Translations under genes and position numbers: made by a program
Assembly: GCF_001659605.2 (NCBI RefSeq)
Contig: NC_035161.2
Span: 28,257,691 to 28,321,690 of the forward strand
Direction: 5' to 3'
From: Manihot esculenta
Taxonomy: Eukaryota > Streptophyta > Magnoliopsida > Malpighiales > Euphorbiaceae
Length of the DNA stretch: 64,000 bases
The notes under the pieces: model-generated
What the model was told of the DNA's origin: nothing
Seen by the model: only the letters and a program-made list of their open reading frames with translations
Databases searched by the model: none
Shown: positions 11,190 through 23,967 of the stretch, piece after piece
Layout: every line of letters begins with the position of its first letter
Position numbering within the stretch: the stretch's first letter is position 1

Positions 11190-11460
11190 TCATTGTAAAT
11201 TTGCCATTTATCATAGAATTTCTATTACCTTCTGTGATAAAATTGGGTGACCAGACTTCAGTCCCATCTGGTTCTGTCTCTATCACCTCACTAGAAGCAC
11301 CAGAATATTCATCTGAATCATCAAATTTTGTATATGCCTTATTCATAGATGGAGGCATTCCTTCCATGGATGGATCAATGATTTTATCTGTTTTACCAAT
11401 AACCAAGATTAGGCACCAATTATATTGTTTAATAGCACAACCTTACAAGAATAGAAGAAA
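11190..11460 (-). other. Unidentified open fragment
   Basis: On the minus strand a frame of about 80 codons reads IIDPSMEGMPPSMNKAY then FDDSDEYSGASSEVIETEPDG. It is acidic and serine-rich with codon-like composition, but I do not recognise the family, and no matching exon is seen nearby. It may be a remnant of a transposon gene or a captured exon. The plus strand of the same interval is also open, which lowers confidence that it is coding. Confidence 0.2.
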
Positions 11461-11737
11461 ATAGTGGCATGCACCATCAAGGTAGAAAATGCTGCTATAG
11501 ATTAGTCTGCATTGAAATTTTTTTATGTCTTTCCACGTGCTTTAGTTCATATTTATTAGTTCTTTGATAAAGCTTTTATCCCTTTCTTTTAATGCTGGTT
11601 GAATTATAATTTTAGCATGGTTTAGAATTAACTAGGTGAACTGGTGTGATTATTTTAGTTTGTGGTTATGTATTGACTTAAATAAATTTATTTGTTGATT
11701 AAGTTACTATATGTTATTTGTTCTTGTGGTTATATAT

Positions 11738-11902
11738 AGTCCCTGGAACGGGAATGAGTATTATGCGGGTATTGTTAAATGGATTTGGAACGGATATGGG
11801 TGGTAAAATTAAAATACTAAACGGATTTGAGACAGATTTGGGAATCGGGTTCGAATTTGGGTACCCTCAATTTTGCGGGTACCCTACCCTTTTACATCCC
11901 TA
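11738..11902. mobile_element. End of a GGGTACCC-rich repeat, hAT-like
   Basis: This short block is rich in gggta-ccc and cggattt-ga motifs and ends with gggtaccctacccttttaca followed by tcccta. Read from the other strand this is TAGGGATGTAAAAGGGTAGG, which resembles the terminal repeats of plant hAT-type elements. The opposite end was not located. Confidence 0.35.
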
Positions 11903-11999
11903 GCTATTTCGAATACAGTATATTCAAGGCTCACAAATATCCACAACAAGGTTGCAACTGTTTTATCTGTAAATCTCATTTAAAGTGCAAATGATTTTC

Positions 12000-12086
12000 T
12001 CTATGCTTGCATGTTTTGCCATCCCAAAGTCTGCCAATTTTAAATGACCATTTGGATCCACAAGTGTGTTTGCTCCTTTTATGTCT
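12000..12086 (-). pseudogene. Isolated exon fragment of a MAPKKK-type protein kinase
   Basis: Read on the minus strand, after a splice-acceptor-like tgtacag at 12087-12093, the frame gives DIKGANTLVDPNGHLKLADFGMAKHA. This carries the catalytic-loop end and the DFG magnesium-binding motif as found in YODA/MEKK-type MAP kinase kinase kinases. The next residues do not continue the expected activation loop, and a stop follows about 15 codons later. No other kinase exon was recognised on either side. It therefore looks like a captured or relict exon close to the start of the PPR gene, on the opposite strand. Confidence 0.75.
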
Positions 12087-12481
12087 CTGTACAAGAAATG
12101 CAATTTAAAATATGAAGAAGCCTACATATGTATGTGTGTGTATATATATATGAATCATTAGCCTAGTGATATGAATTGATGGAAATATCTGTCCCAGTGT
12201 TGTAGAAATTTCAAATTTCCTACAGTTATATGGTTTATGTGGCTGTTCCTCTGTTGTGCAGCTTAGGGGAGGATGTTCAAGAAGTTGACATTTTACTTGA
12301 TTGACCATTGCCCAGCCATTATGTGGTACATGTCTTACCTGATATAGATGGTGCTCCTTTGCCTCATCTAAACTGGGCCGGTTCTGACATCTATCCGTTT
12401 CAGTCTAAATGTTTCATCCAGAGAACAATGTTGTTTATTGGTCTCACTGAGCTCAGGCTTCTTGAACAAATTTCTCAAAGC

Positions 12482-15400
12482 ATGCATAGACCTCTGTAAG
12501 TATTAAAATCTGGACATTCGCATCAATAGTGAATAATGCAATGGGACTATCACAACTTTTCAAGTTCTAATGTTAGCTTCTCTTCATTTGATTTTCCAGG
12601 GGAAGAGTTCCTCTCTGGTCAATTGCAAACTTGTGTAATAAATCAAAGTCATGTAAACATGTATGGGCTTGTACTTCTTGGTTTATATTTTAAAATGTCT
12701 AGTTATCTCCTTGTTAATTGCAAAACAGTTAGTGGTTCACAGTTTTGACTTCTAGTGATGTTTGAACAGTTACTGACAACATTGTTTACTGTGTAACAAT
12801 TATGTGGTCACAGGGGGATAGAAATGTAGCTGGTGATCTGGGATTCTGTCGAAGTATTGCTATTTCAGTTGGTAATAACATGCAAACCTTCTACCTGGGA
12901 TGCATTGCATATTGCTTTTTATGTTAATTATACACACGAATATATACACACAACCCACACCCGCACCCACCCACCCACCAATCCATGTGCTTAAAAAATT
13001 ACAAAGTAATTTTAATGTGCAAGTGTTATATTTAATTGGTCTTTGGAAATATTTTTTACAAGCTAAAAAAAATTTCTTTCAGCATCTAGCTGTTTTCGTA
13101 TCTGGAACTAGAATTTGATGGACTTTACCATTTTGCTGTCAACTCGGTATTTGGATGTATACTGTATCATTAGAGATATATTATCCTGGTCTTTTTATAT
13201 ATTTTTCTATTGGTATGTTCAACTACATTCTTCCCCATCCTCCACCCCCCCCCCCCCACCAAAAAAAAAAAAAAATCCATCTTCCACCAGTTTGGGGTTT
13301 GGTGATGTAGATCTGAATAAATGTCTGACTGCTTATACTTGTCAATCAATGTGTCTTAGTGCACTCTTGTATGCATGTGCTTATAAGTACTTAAAGAAGA
13401 TGCTAAGAATCATGTAAATATTTTTTTTAATGATATTTAGTACTGCATGATCTGAAATGCAGGAGGTGATTTTTTGGGATATGGAGAAGAATTAACTAAA
13501 ACTTCAATTCAGAAGCAAATTGTTGATGCGCTTTACCTGGGTGATAGAGGCAGAGCATCCAAGCTGCTTTCAGATCTCGGACATGCTAACAAGTCACTAA
13601 GAGCTGCCGACTTTGTTGATATTTTTAAATACTGTGCAAGATCACCTGATCCATTGGTAATCTAATCACCTGGGAAATTAGTTTATCTAACATTTCCTTC
13701 TTCATCATTTTTTCTTATTTATGTTGCCCATATATAACATATATATTTTAATTCATTAGATTGAAAAACTGGATCATTGTGCCAAAATTGAAATTTTTTG
13801 GTTTAGATTGCAAAAGGACAAAATGTTTGGATTTTAATACCACTAGGCCTAAATATATATGTCATTTAAGCAATTTGGGAGTTGTTGCACGTGTTTTGTT
13901 TCAAGTTGGGGTTGCTGTGGATTTAAATTGCTGTTGTGGTCATAGTTAACAGAAACAAGACTGTAATTTTTATAATGCAACAGTAATGGCCTGTTGTTAT
14001 GTTAATTGTTTTGAAAAATTTGTTATATTCATGAAATGAATAAATATTAATATGAGTAAAACTAAGATATACACCCAAATAATAAGCATGAATATTTCAA
14101 TTAAAAAATTAAATCCATCATTTTTTGACATTATTGGCATTAATTGATTTGAAGCTAAAATAACTATGTGGATACAAAATAATAATGCTTCATACTATAA
14201 ATTGAACAAAAAAATAGCATCATATTTAATTTCTTCAACAAATAAGCAAAAATAAAAATAAGTAACTCAAATTACGCAAGATATAAATTGTGTAGAACTA
14301 GAGAGATAATTGATGATCTTAGCTCAAGAGAGAAGAAGTGAAAGATTCATAGAAAGATAGGAAGTTTTGGTAGGAATTTGAGAGAAAATGAGACAGCATC
14401 TTAAAACTACCACTCCCACATACCAGAACAATTCCGATTGGATCAAATGTTTGAATTTTTTTTTAAAATTTGAATCCATTTTACTTGCAATAATAGTTGT
14501 CAAATCGAGAATCAAAATCTTTATTTTGTAAATTGGGAATCAAATCTAATTGAATCGTAGAATTGGATAAAATTTTTTAAAAATTAATTAAAAATAGTAT
14601 ATGTCTAAAAAGTAAGCGTAAAACTATCATAATGACATATTTTAATAAATATAGAATTATTATTTATCGAGTTAAAAATATGTTCTGTAATAGAATAATA
14701 TATTATTATGATTATGTTATATAGTTTTATATTATAAATTAGGAACTCTCATTGAATTGGATACAATGATTATCATTATGTATGTGCTAAAACTCTTATT
14801 TAAATATTATCAAATAATTAAATAATAAAAATAAGCTAGCAGCTTACATTAAAATATTAAAATAAATTAATCTAACATGTCATAGCTTGACAGCTATAAT
14901 TGGAGAAGTAAATGAACTAAAAGAAAAAAAAATTGAGAGGGAAAAGAATAGGTGATGGAAGAACAACTATAATTGGAGAAGTAAATGAACTAAAAGAAAA
15001 AAAAATTGAGAGGGAAAAGAATAGGTGATGGAAGAAAAATAGCTAAGGAAAGGTTTTATGTGCACTTTTCATAGCAAAAATGAAATCTTAAACTAACAAC
15101 CCAGTTGAAAATAATCCCTTAAATTGAGCAAAGACTCGCTCGATTCATATTGATTCATCTGTTTTATTATCAATTATTTGACCTGGTCGCAATTCAATTA
15201 CATTTTCTATTTGCTTCATGGATTCTGGATTACTAGGATGCGGATTCGAATAGAGAATCATAAGATTCAAGTACATTTAAGATTCATCCCATAGATTTGA
15301 ATCAATAAGATGGGAAATAGATTCAAATCAAGGATAGTCGTAAAATTCTGGCAACAATGCTTGCAATAGTTACATCAGCTTGCTTTTGGCTGCAGTTTGC

Positions 15401-18400
15401 CATTGAGACGTGGAGCATAATGGAGGAAAAACAGATTCCGCCCAATAACACATCCTGCCTGTTCATGACTCGAGCCCTTTGTAAAGGGGGTTATTTGAAT
15501 GAGGTATATGCATGTGAATTTATTCTGTGAGAGTGTTTTGGATGTGATTATTGTCTTTATGCATTGGAAAGATTGTCACTATTCTTGCCCCGCATCTTGT
15601 TACTAGTTTACAAAATTTTCATTAATAATTATGAATGTTGGAGATGTAATCTTCTCACCATTCTCGATTGTTGGCTGATTGTTGTTTCTGGGATGACTGG
15701 GGTTTTCTGATAATCAGAGTGAAGTTTTTTTTTTTAATTATTTTTTTTATGAGGGATTGATATGAATGATGTTTGTAATGAAAAATGCAGTTAAGGTGTA
15801 GTAGAAGTACTGTTGAAAATGTGTGGAAACTTGTCACTCCCTTTTCTTTAGGATGAGAAGATAAAGAGATTGATTATGATTATTAAGTGTTCTTTTCTGT
15901 TTCTCTTGTGCTTTGTTCAGGCATTTAATCTGATTAATTTTATTGGAGAGAAACATGGCATGACTCCTAGTCTTGCTGTGTATAACAGTTTCTTGGGAGC
16001 ATGCTCAAAATTGTGCAGTATGGTTCATGCTAATCAGTGTTTGGATTTGATGGAGCGCAAAATGATGCGGAAGAATGAAGTTACATATACAGAGCTTCTG
16101 AAGGTGTGTAAATAGTACTGGGCTCGCATAAAAGCTAGTTTCAGCTCATATTTCCCCTTACTACCCAACACCTTTTACTACACCCCAAAAAGGGTGCATA
16201 AATAAGAAAGCTAATAGAATGAAGATAATTTGCCTTCTAACTAGTTTTTATTCGTTCTGTTGTTTCAGCTGAAATGTTTGTGAAGTATTCAGAGTATTGC
16301 AAACGAATTTCATCAGATTGTATTCTAATTTTTCTGTTTCTCTTGCAGCTTGCTGTCTATAACCAAAACCTGTCTGCTGTCCATGAAATTTGGAAGGATT
16401 ATATCAAATACTATGGTCCAAGTATTTTTTCTTTGCAAAGGTTTATTTGTTCATTTACAAGGTTAAGAGATTTAAGTTCTGCATACCAAGCATTGCAATA
16501 TATGGTAGTTTTGGCCCTTCGAGGAAACACTTCTATTATGAGCAATGCTGAAGGAAAGTTATATTCTTCACGAGTCTTGGACATTCCGATACCAAATCTT
16601 GAATCAAGCTTGCAGAGATTTGACATGGAGGAGTTTGATGAACAGTTTGTTCCCTTAAAAGTGGATGCTTATATTAGGAGCATAGAATGGAGTACTGTTT
16701 CTACAACCGGAAAAGAAGTCGAAAGTTCTGGAGTAGTTGGATTGGGTAAAACTAAATGCGTGCCTGCCATGCAGCTTCTGAAGCCATCTTTTGGCAATGT
16801 AATGCGTGCATGTGCACAAAACCAAAATTATAGATTAGCAGAGCAGTTAATGATTCAGGTCAGATATTGTTTTAGCCTTACAGATTTCCTGGGATAGTCA
16901 TTTGATGTGATGATACCTTTCCCTCTACTTGTGTACACCTCTTGTGCATAGGCATGTCCACTGTAAGGTCAAAACCGGAACCTTGTTCGAACCAGACTGA
17001 GATCGTGGGCCCCTAATTTGGTTCAGTTCCAGGATTTTTCAAACTCTGAACTGCCTTTTCAATTAAAAAAAAAAGTTCAAGCCCTTCTTTTCAGAATTAA
17101 TTTACTCTTTTCACTTGTTTGATTTATTTTATTAAATTAATTGTGTTTAAGTTAATTTTCTTAATTTAATGTAATATAATATAATATGATATAATTTTTT
17201 AAAGGACAAATTATTTAACTTTTTGCTTTATTTTAATAGCCAGATTTCATATGTTACTTGTGTAATGTATTGTTTAATTTATTGCTTGTGTTTTGTGCGT
17301 TTACTCTTTTTTCCAAACTGCCTTCAAGCCATCTTGAACCATCTGGTTTTGAACCACCTATTGAACCATTTCGAGCGGGTGGTTTGTGCAAACTGTCCCC
17401 TGGTCCAGTGCAAGAACTGGAAGCGCTGGTTCCTGAAACGTGAACATGCTTGCTTGTGCTTGTTTTTGTTGTAAATTTATAGAAAACAGAATTAAAAAAA
17501 AAAAAAAAACACTTTTTTCTACTAGAATTGTAAGACTTGGTCGTGCTGGAATTTTCACTTCTGACCATCATCACAATTGAAGCAACCTAAATACAACAAT
17601 ATTTTATGCTCTTCTATGGTCAGCTAGTTTTCCATGTTCTATTGAGAATTTGTCTTTTTACACTCTACAGAAACACTTGTTAGCAGGTCTTGGTACTTCT
17701 TCTATGTTGTTTATTCACCTCTTGAATAGTTAAGATAGTAATTTTTAAGTTATGTTATTATTAATATGAATTATAATTATCATTTTTGTTATATTCTTTT
17801 TTTTTCTTTTTATTTAAATTTTCCTTAGCCAAATTTCTATGCCTCATTCATTTAAATTTGTTTTTTCCATTACTGTGTAGATGCAAAATCTTGGGGTGCA
17901 ACCTTCTAGCCGTACGTATGATGGCTTCATTAGAGCTGTTATTTCTGGGAGAGGTATAAGTGAAGGCATAAAAGTGGTAAATCTTTTTTTTCATTGGGTT
18001 CTTATGTCATTATTTTTAATAATGATTTCCCCATTCCACCAATAACTTTTGCATTCATGTTTTACATGGATGAAATAACCTTCTCCACCCAATGTTTTCA
18101 CAGTTAGAAATAATGCAAGAGAAGAATTTGAAGCCACACAACTCAACTCTTGCGACCCTTTCAATTGCTTGCTGTCAAGCCTTAGAACTTGATTTGGCAG
18201 AGAAACTACTCTACCAAATTTCATATTATCAAGATCCACATCCTTATAATAGATTTCTTGAAGCATGTGATACTCTGGTGAGTTAATTTCTTTAAATCTG
18301 GTACTTCAACTAGATTGGCATTCCTTGTTACTTGTTAGCCTCTGTTTTTCTCAAGTAAGAAATTCTACAAGAAAATATGACAAGGCAATTTACACACATG

Positions 18401-21400
18401 TTATAGAGGAGTACTTGTAATCCACCTAAGTCAATAGAAAATGTGAACATTGAATTGAAGGGTTGTTGAATGCTGACTGTATGGCTACACAATCTTGCTC
18501 TTGATCTTCATATCTCTTTATCAATTGTTTGCATTATTAAATTGTTGTGCCATATGGATTTATATTATAAAATTTATTGGTCCATGTAACTTGTAATTTT
18601 CTTCAGGAATATTATTTTCAAATGAAGTACTTGAATTGTGTGTTTTCATAGTCAGCATAAAATTTTTGTTCATTAATCGTGCAGGAGAAACCAGAGCGTG
18701 CCATTCGGATGTGGGCTAAAATGAAGCAACTAAAAATCAAACCAGATATCTGGACATATGAGCTGTTATTTTCATTATTTGGTAATGTGAATGCTCCATA
18801 TGAAGATGGTGATATGTTGTCACATGCAGACTCTGCTAAAAGGATTAAAGCTATTGAGATGGATATGGCAAAATATAGTGTACAACACAGCCATTTATCG
18901 ATGAAGAACTTGGTAACTCATAAGTCATGTATTTCTTGATTTGTTCTTAGTAGGTACTGACCTTAAGTAGCTAACTTATTTAAGTATCAGCTTTACTGTC
19001 AGATCTGTTTGGCGTGAAGATTAATGTTATGCACTATAAAATTAAAAAACTGATCTTTTTAAAAAAAAAAATTGTTGATGATTAAGTGGATCCTGCTACA
19101 TCTCATTTGGGAAGCTCTTGGATGCTGCTTTTGGAGGGACGTGCCACAATTTAACTAACAACAAAAAGTTATTACTGATGGAATAACATGTAAATCAAGC
19201 ATGACATAGTTTAGCAACAGTATTAGATGCCTTTAGACTACTGATGCTTCTATAGACTATAGATATCTCTAACCTAATTAATTGACACAAAATCTAGTGG
19301 AATAGAAAATGCAATTTGTTGGGAATGCCTGTCGTGACTGGATGTGGAGGTTATCCATAAGCACAGGAGAAAAAGCTAATTGGGAAGCTTGTTTTCTGTC
19401 ATCCTGTCTGGGATTTTCTTTGTAGATTATTTATAATTGCATTGTTTACTTTAACATTCACCAGACTATTTGAAAAATTAAGGTGATATTTTGGCTAGTT
19501 ATGGATTAGAACTATTTTTGAAATTGATGCAAAATTGGTTTCAAACAGAATTGAATGATGAAGAAGGATCCATATGGTCAGCCTCAAATAGTTCAGGACT
19601 AAAAGTTAGTTGTTATGAATTAAAACTATTTGGCCCTTGCATTGTAATTTTGTGGACCTTGTACTTTATTCCAAAGTTCTTGTCTATACACGCTATTTTC
19701 ACTTGCCTTATGCTCACTTCCCCTAAATATATATATATATATATATGTTGAATACATACTTATAGGCCTGTACCAATTTGAGATCCAATGAATACTTGAA
19801 CAAAAATAGAACCTATTGAATATCTGAACTTATAAAAACTATGATAATTAAATATAAATTAGCCACCTCATTGATAACTTGTAAAAAAATTCAGAAATGG
19901 TCTTATTTATTGCTGAATGTACTTTAATTTTCGCTGATTATGCTCTATTTTTTCATAAAATTTACTCATTTTATTGAAAATAAATTTTATGAAAATTTAG
20001 AGTATAGTCAATAAAATTTAATGCACAGTAAGCAATTAATTGAATCGTTTCTGACTTTTTTGACAAGTTATAGATGTCATGGCTAATTTGTATTTGATTG
20101 TTATGATTTTTACAAGTTCAAGTATTCAATAGGTTTTGATTTTAGTTTAGGCATTCAATATATTAATTTCAAATATTACAAAAATGTAAACATGTATTTG
20201 GCCCTTTTTTTCCATTGTTGTGGACCTGATGCAGTTAAGGAAGACTAAATTTAAGATTTTTTTTAATTGTTAATTGTAAAATTATGATTTTTCATTCAGA
20301 TTTTATATTACAAGTAGGAAGCTTAGGTTTCTGTTTGGATTTATATTCCTAATTAGATTGATTTAGTATTTTTTATTTTGGCTTTCCTAGTCATAGCAGC
20401 AGGATTAGTTATTAGTCTATAAATACCTATGTAATTTTGGTATTTTTTTTATGGAGAGCTCGTTATGATTATTTTTGACAATTAAGAGTTAATGAGTATT
20501 TTAAGAATATTGTTCCTTTCCCGTTTGATTGTTGTCTTGGTTCAAGACCTCAATATGGTGTTGGTATTTACCTCTTTTGGTTCTCTTTAGCTGAAAGCTC
20601 TTGGAGCAGAAGGGATGATAAGAGAGCTTATGGAGTATCTACGCATGGCAGAAAACCTTTTCTACCGCAGCAATACTTATTTGGGAACACCTATCTATAA
20701 TACCGTGTTACATTCACTTGTTGAGGCTGAGGAAGTGAGTGATTTTCCTCGTATCTTATTTATAGTTGTCACTATTTCATTAGCTGTGGGTACTAACTAT
20801 CTGTGGTTGACATGCAGAGTTACTTGGCGATTGAAATATTCAAAAATATGAAATCGAGTGGTTTCTGCCTAAATGCTGCAACTTATACTATAATGATTGA
20901 TTGTTGTAGCATTATCAAATGTTACAAATCTGCATCTGCTCTATTCTGCATGATGTTGCGTGATGGGTTTTATCCGCAGGCAGCAACTTATACTGCTCTC
21001 ATAAAGGTATTTGTCTATTTGAATTCATCCAGAGGGTCTTGTGCTATCTGAATTTATGACTTACTAAAGAAAAAAAGGAACAAACTTGAGAATTTTGCTG
21101 GGGGATGTGCATTTTCTCAGAGGTGAGAAAATGGAAGTTTATACCTGTTAGTTACTGGTGTATGTGCCATATATTAGCTTCTGGTTAGTTGCAGCAATTC
21201 ACTGCAAGCTCCTGCAAATCACATACTCGGCTTTGGATTGCGAAATTTTCTCACTTCTAGGTTTCTTTTCTTTCAGAATGTGTTGGATGATGGAAATTTT
21301 GGTGAAGCCTTCAATCTTTTGGGTCTAGGGAGCTCAGAAGGGATTCAGACTGATGTATTGTTGTATAATACTATTCTCAAAAGAGCTTGTGACGAGGTAC

Positions 21401-21941
21401 CTCATCTCCTAATTCCCTGCAAGCGCGCTCTTGCACACATCAAAAGCAAAAGTTTTTCTGGAATTTCTATGAATTCAAAAAACTGGATTTCAATGTTGTA
21501 AAATCTTAATCAGAGTGTTGCCTTGTGTGAAATGGAATCTAGGGGAGGATCGATGTCACTGAGCTTATTGTCGAGCAGATGCACCGTGAGAAAATAAGAC
21601 CCGACGCATCGACTTGCCAATATGTGTTCTCTACATATGTGGGACGTCACTTTTATAACACAGCCATGGAAGCATTGCAAGTTTTGAGCATGCGGATGAT
21701 TTGTGGAGAGGACCATGCTTTTGAAGAAAAGAAAGCTGAATTCGAGGAAGCTTACATTCTTTCTGAAGATGAGGAATCTGAGCTTCGAATACTTGAATTT
21801 TTAGGAGGGCCTGATGAGAATATAGCTTTTGCTCTCTTGAATTTAAGATGGTGTGCCATTTTGGGGTTCCCAATTTCTTGGTCACCAAATGGAACTTCAT
21901 GGGCAAGAAGACTTGCCGCTAACTATGATTCCCTAATTTGA
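12482..21941 (+). CDS. Pentatricopeptide repeat protein, At1g76280-like, 14 exons
   Basis: Exons: 12482-12495, 12600-12660, 12814-12871, 13463-13656, 15396-15503, 15921-16103, 16349-16858, 17881-17976, 18104-18277, 18685-18912, 20591-20734, 20818-21006, 21277-21396, 21543-21941. All junctions keep frame, giving 825 aa. PPR-type helical repeats are visible, e.g. SLAVYNSFLGACSKL (residues ~155-175), KPDIWTYELLFSLF and LNAATYTIMIDCCS. The closest family I recall is the Arabidopsis protein At1g76280. PPR proteins bind organellar RNA and act in processing or editing. The modelled start MHRPLGRVPLWSIANLC is arginine/serine-rich without acids, as expected for mitochondrial or plastid import; an in-frame ATG at 12428 is an alternative. 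The first three short exons are less certain than the rest. The acidic C-terminus (EEKKAEFEEAYILSEDEESE) is unusual for a PPR. The largest introns (13657-15395, 16859-17880, 18913-20590) hold repeats. Confidence 0.85.
13240..13275. repeat. Adjacent poly(C) and poly(A) runs
   Basis: A run of C broken once, followed directly by an uninterrupted A run, in intron 3 of the PPR gene. Confidence 0.8.
14894..15040. repeat. 73-bp tandem duplication in PPR intron 4
   Basis: Two practically identical 73-bp copies, each beginning ctataattggagaagtaaat and ending gaataggtgatggaagaa. The near-perfect identity points to a recent duplication. Confidence 0.95.
16949..17452. mobile_element. Non-autonomous hAT-like element in PPR intron 7
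   Basis: A 504-bp element with terminal inverted repeats TAGGCATGTCCAC (left) and CAAGCATGTTCAC (right, reverse complement). It is flanked by an 8-bp target-site duplication, CTTGTGCA at 16941-16948 and CTTGTGCT at 17453-17460. The ends are rich in ggaacc/ggttc motifs, while the middle is AT-rich. It contains no transposase. Eight-base duplications and short inverted ends are the hallmark of the hAT superfamily. The insertion is spliced out with the intron. Confidence 0.8.
19764..20204. mobile_element. Hairpin-forming MITE in PPR intron 10
   Basis: A 440-bp inverted repeat with arms of about 190-200 bp. The left arm holds aacctattgaatatctgaac and aaattagccacctcattgat; the right arm, reverse-complemented, reads aacctattgaatacttgaac and aaattagccatgacatctat in the same order. 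The arms meet near 19975 around attttcataaaattt. The ends look like ggcc-tgtacc and ggcc-aaataca. Arm identity is roughly 75-80% by eye, so this is an old foldback MITE. No clear target-site duplication was seen. Confidence 0.75.
20320..20575 (+). mobile_element. Possible copia-type LTR fragment in PPR intron 10
   Basis: The sequence ttagtctataaatacctatg, followed by gtaattttgg and later ttgttcctttcccgtttg, resembles the TATA/R-region organisation of a short Ty1-copia LTR. Both ends and any internal region are missing, so this is a suggestion only. Confidence 0.3.
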
Positions 21942-23967
21942 TATTATTAGCCGCTGAATATTTATTCAGATCAACTTGGCGCATTAGCAATTCCCGGAAT
22001 TATGTTCTTGGTGAGGGTTGCAATTTTGTCCGATGAGCAGTGATACTGCTTAGCTGCTTCATTGTCAAATAATTTTGGAATCTGTGCATCGCAATGTTTA
22101 CAATTTTGTTTATGGTAAAAAAAAAAGATTTGATTTTTCAAGGAAGTATCTTGATGAGGGGTGGTAATTTATATTTAGTATAATTTTAACAATTATTTTC
22201 CTTCCTTATTTTCCCCTTATCCAAACAACCCATTAGTCTAAAAGATTTTTCAGATGTTATTATGTGTAATGAGAATGTATTTTACTTGTAATTAATTTTA
22301 TGAAACTCAATTATAAAAGTTCACAGACCGAACAAATAATCATTATAAATAAAATTCTGTAAAATTTTTCGTACGCTAAAGTTTCTATTTTAATTGTTAC
22401 AACACCAAACCTTAATGTAATCAATACTTCCAAAGGTGGATTAATCGTGCGTTCGATAATTTCATAATTAAAATTTCAGTTTTATCAATTTTTTAAATCA
22501 AATTTTCAGCTGTGTCAATTTTATCGGTACAAGCATGCTAGCAGTTTTTTTTATTAAAAGAAAATTACAGAGAATACTAAATGAAAATGTAAAAATGATT
22601 AAAAAAAAAGGACTTTGTGCCAAAGATAAATCTCATCACCCAATTTGCAATTATCTATAACAATTAATTCAAAGTCCATGAGAAAAAAAAAAAGAGTAAT
22701 TAGTATTTCTCTAGCTTCCTGCTAGGAATCATATCACCATCAACAAAAGGGAGAGATTTGGTATCACGATGAGTAAAAAGGCTAATGATATCACAATAAT
22801 GCGTTGATGAGTTTTCGAAGCAGCAGAAAAGAATATGATCTAAATTAGTTAAGTATTAAAAATTTAATGAACGGTTTTGAAAAGTTTCTATTAAAAATAT
22901 AATTGACTGATTTGGATATCAACTGCAACTGCAGTATTCTGTACGGATATCATTATAAAAACTCTACCTTCCTTATTTTTTCAACCTATTAACTCTATTC
23001 TGGATTGTGAATCTTATCGTCCTACACTCACCATGGGTTTAGAACTTACCAGCTTATCGATTTACTAGTTATCACTAGCCTAACAAAAACTCAACTCCGT
23101 ACATGAAGCTCAGTAATCTGTTAGCAGAATACTTGCAAACGCATGAAACTGTCCAAGTTAAGTGAAGGGATCTGATGCTAAGCTTATCGGCTCAATTGAT
23201 TTCGTACCCCATTTTTTTAATGTTTCAAATGTCAGAAAATATAAAAATTTTGGGAAATAAACAGAACCTAATAAATTAAAATTTAACTCATTTAATGATA
23301 TAATGTTATTTCGAATGTTGTATTAAAAGAAGACAGTGCAATAAATATACATTCATTTAGGATCTAGCCTAAATTTTAACCCAAAACGAAATAATAGTTA
23401 TATAACCCCTTTAATCTCAAACCAATATGTACCCTAAACTTGAAAATTTTTATTTTCATGAATTAAATTAAGAGATTAAAGGAGGAACTATACTCATAAT
23501 CACCCGTGTATAAGTAGCTAAAAACGATTGTTACCATCTCAAAAGCTACAAACAATCAACCCAAGAGATCAAGGTTGGCAATGAAAGATGTGCAGCAAGA
23601 GAAAAGACAGAACATCCAGCTTAAAACAGAGAGAGGGAGAGAGAGAGAGAGAGAAATTTCCATCACAGTGGAGACCTGTAGATTATTAAGTCTTAGATAT
23701 CAGCAATACCAGAATCCCTCGAAGGTGAAGCACAAAAGAAAAGAAAAAAAGAAAAGGAAGAGATCTTAAGTTACAAAAAGAATGTATGTCAATAAAAAAG
23801 CACGACTCATTAGAATGCCCCACTACAAACACATTCACCTGATCTAAACAAGTTTGCTAATTCCATAAAGCTAAGAAATTCACCATGCTCGTCTCATTAC
23901 TTTCCTTTTCCTTTTATCCCTCATCCTTTGATTGTTGATAGAAAGGAAATATTAGAGGAAAACAAAT
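21942..23967. other. Spacer between the convergent PPR and VAP27 genes
   Basis: Tail-to-tail spacer holding the 3'UTRs of both genes. It includes a (GA)n tract at about 23624-23655. The open frame running through that tract is low-complexity and not a gene. No other coding sequence was supported. Confidence 0.5.

Noticed and set aside
12308..12481. Extension of PPR exon 1 upstream to an ATG at 12308
   Set aside because: The added residues lack transit-peptide character and conserved features; the ATG at 12482 fits splicing and targeting better, although 12428 remains possible.
17223..17574. Overlapping open frames on both strands
   Set aside because: They lie mainly in the hAT-like insertion and adjacent intron and show no protein signature.
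23575..23769. Open frame across a (GA)n tract
   Set aside because: Frame is produced by a microsatellite and AG-rich sequence within the VAP27 3' flank.
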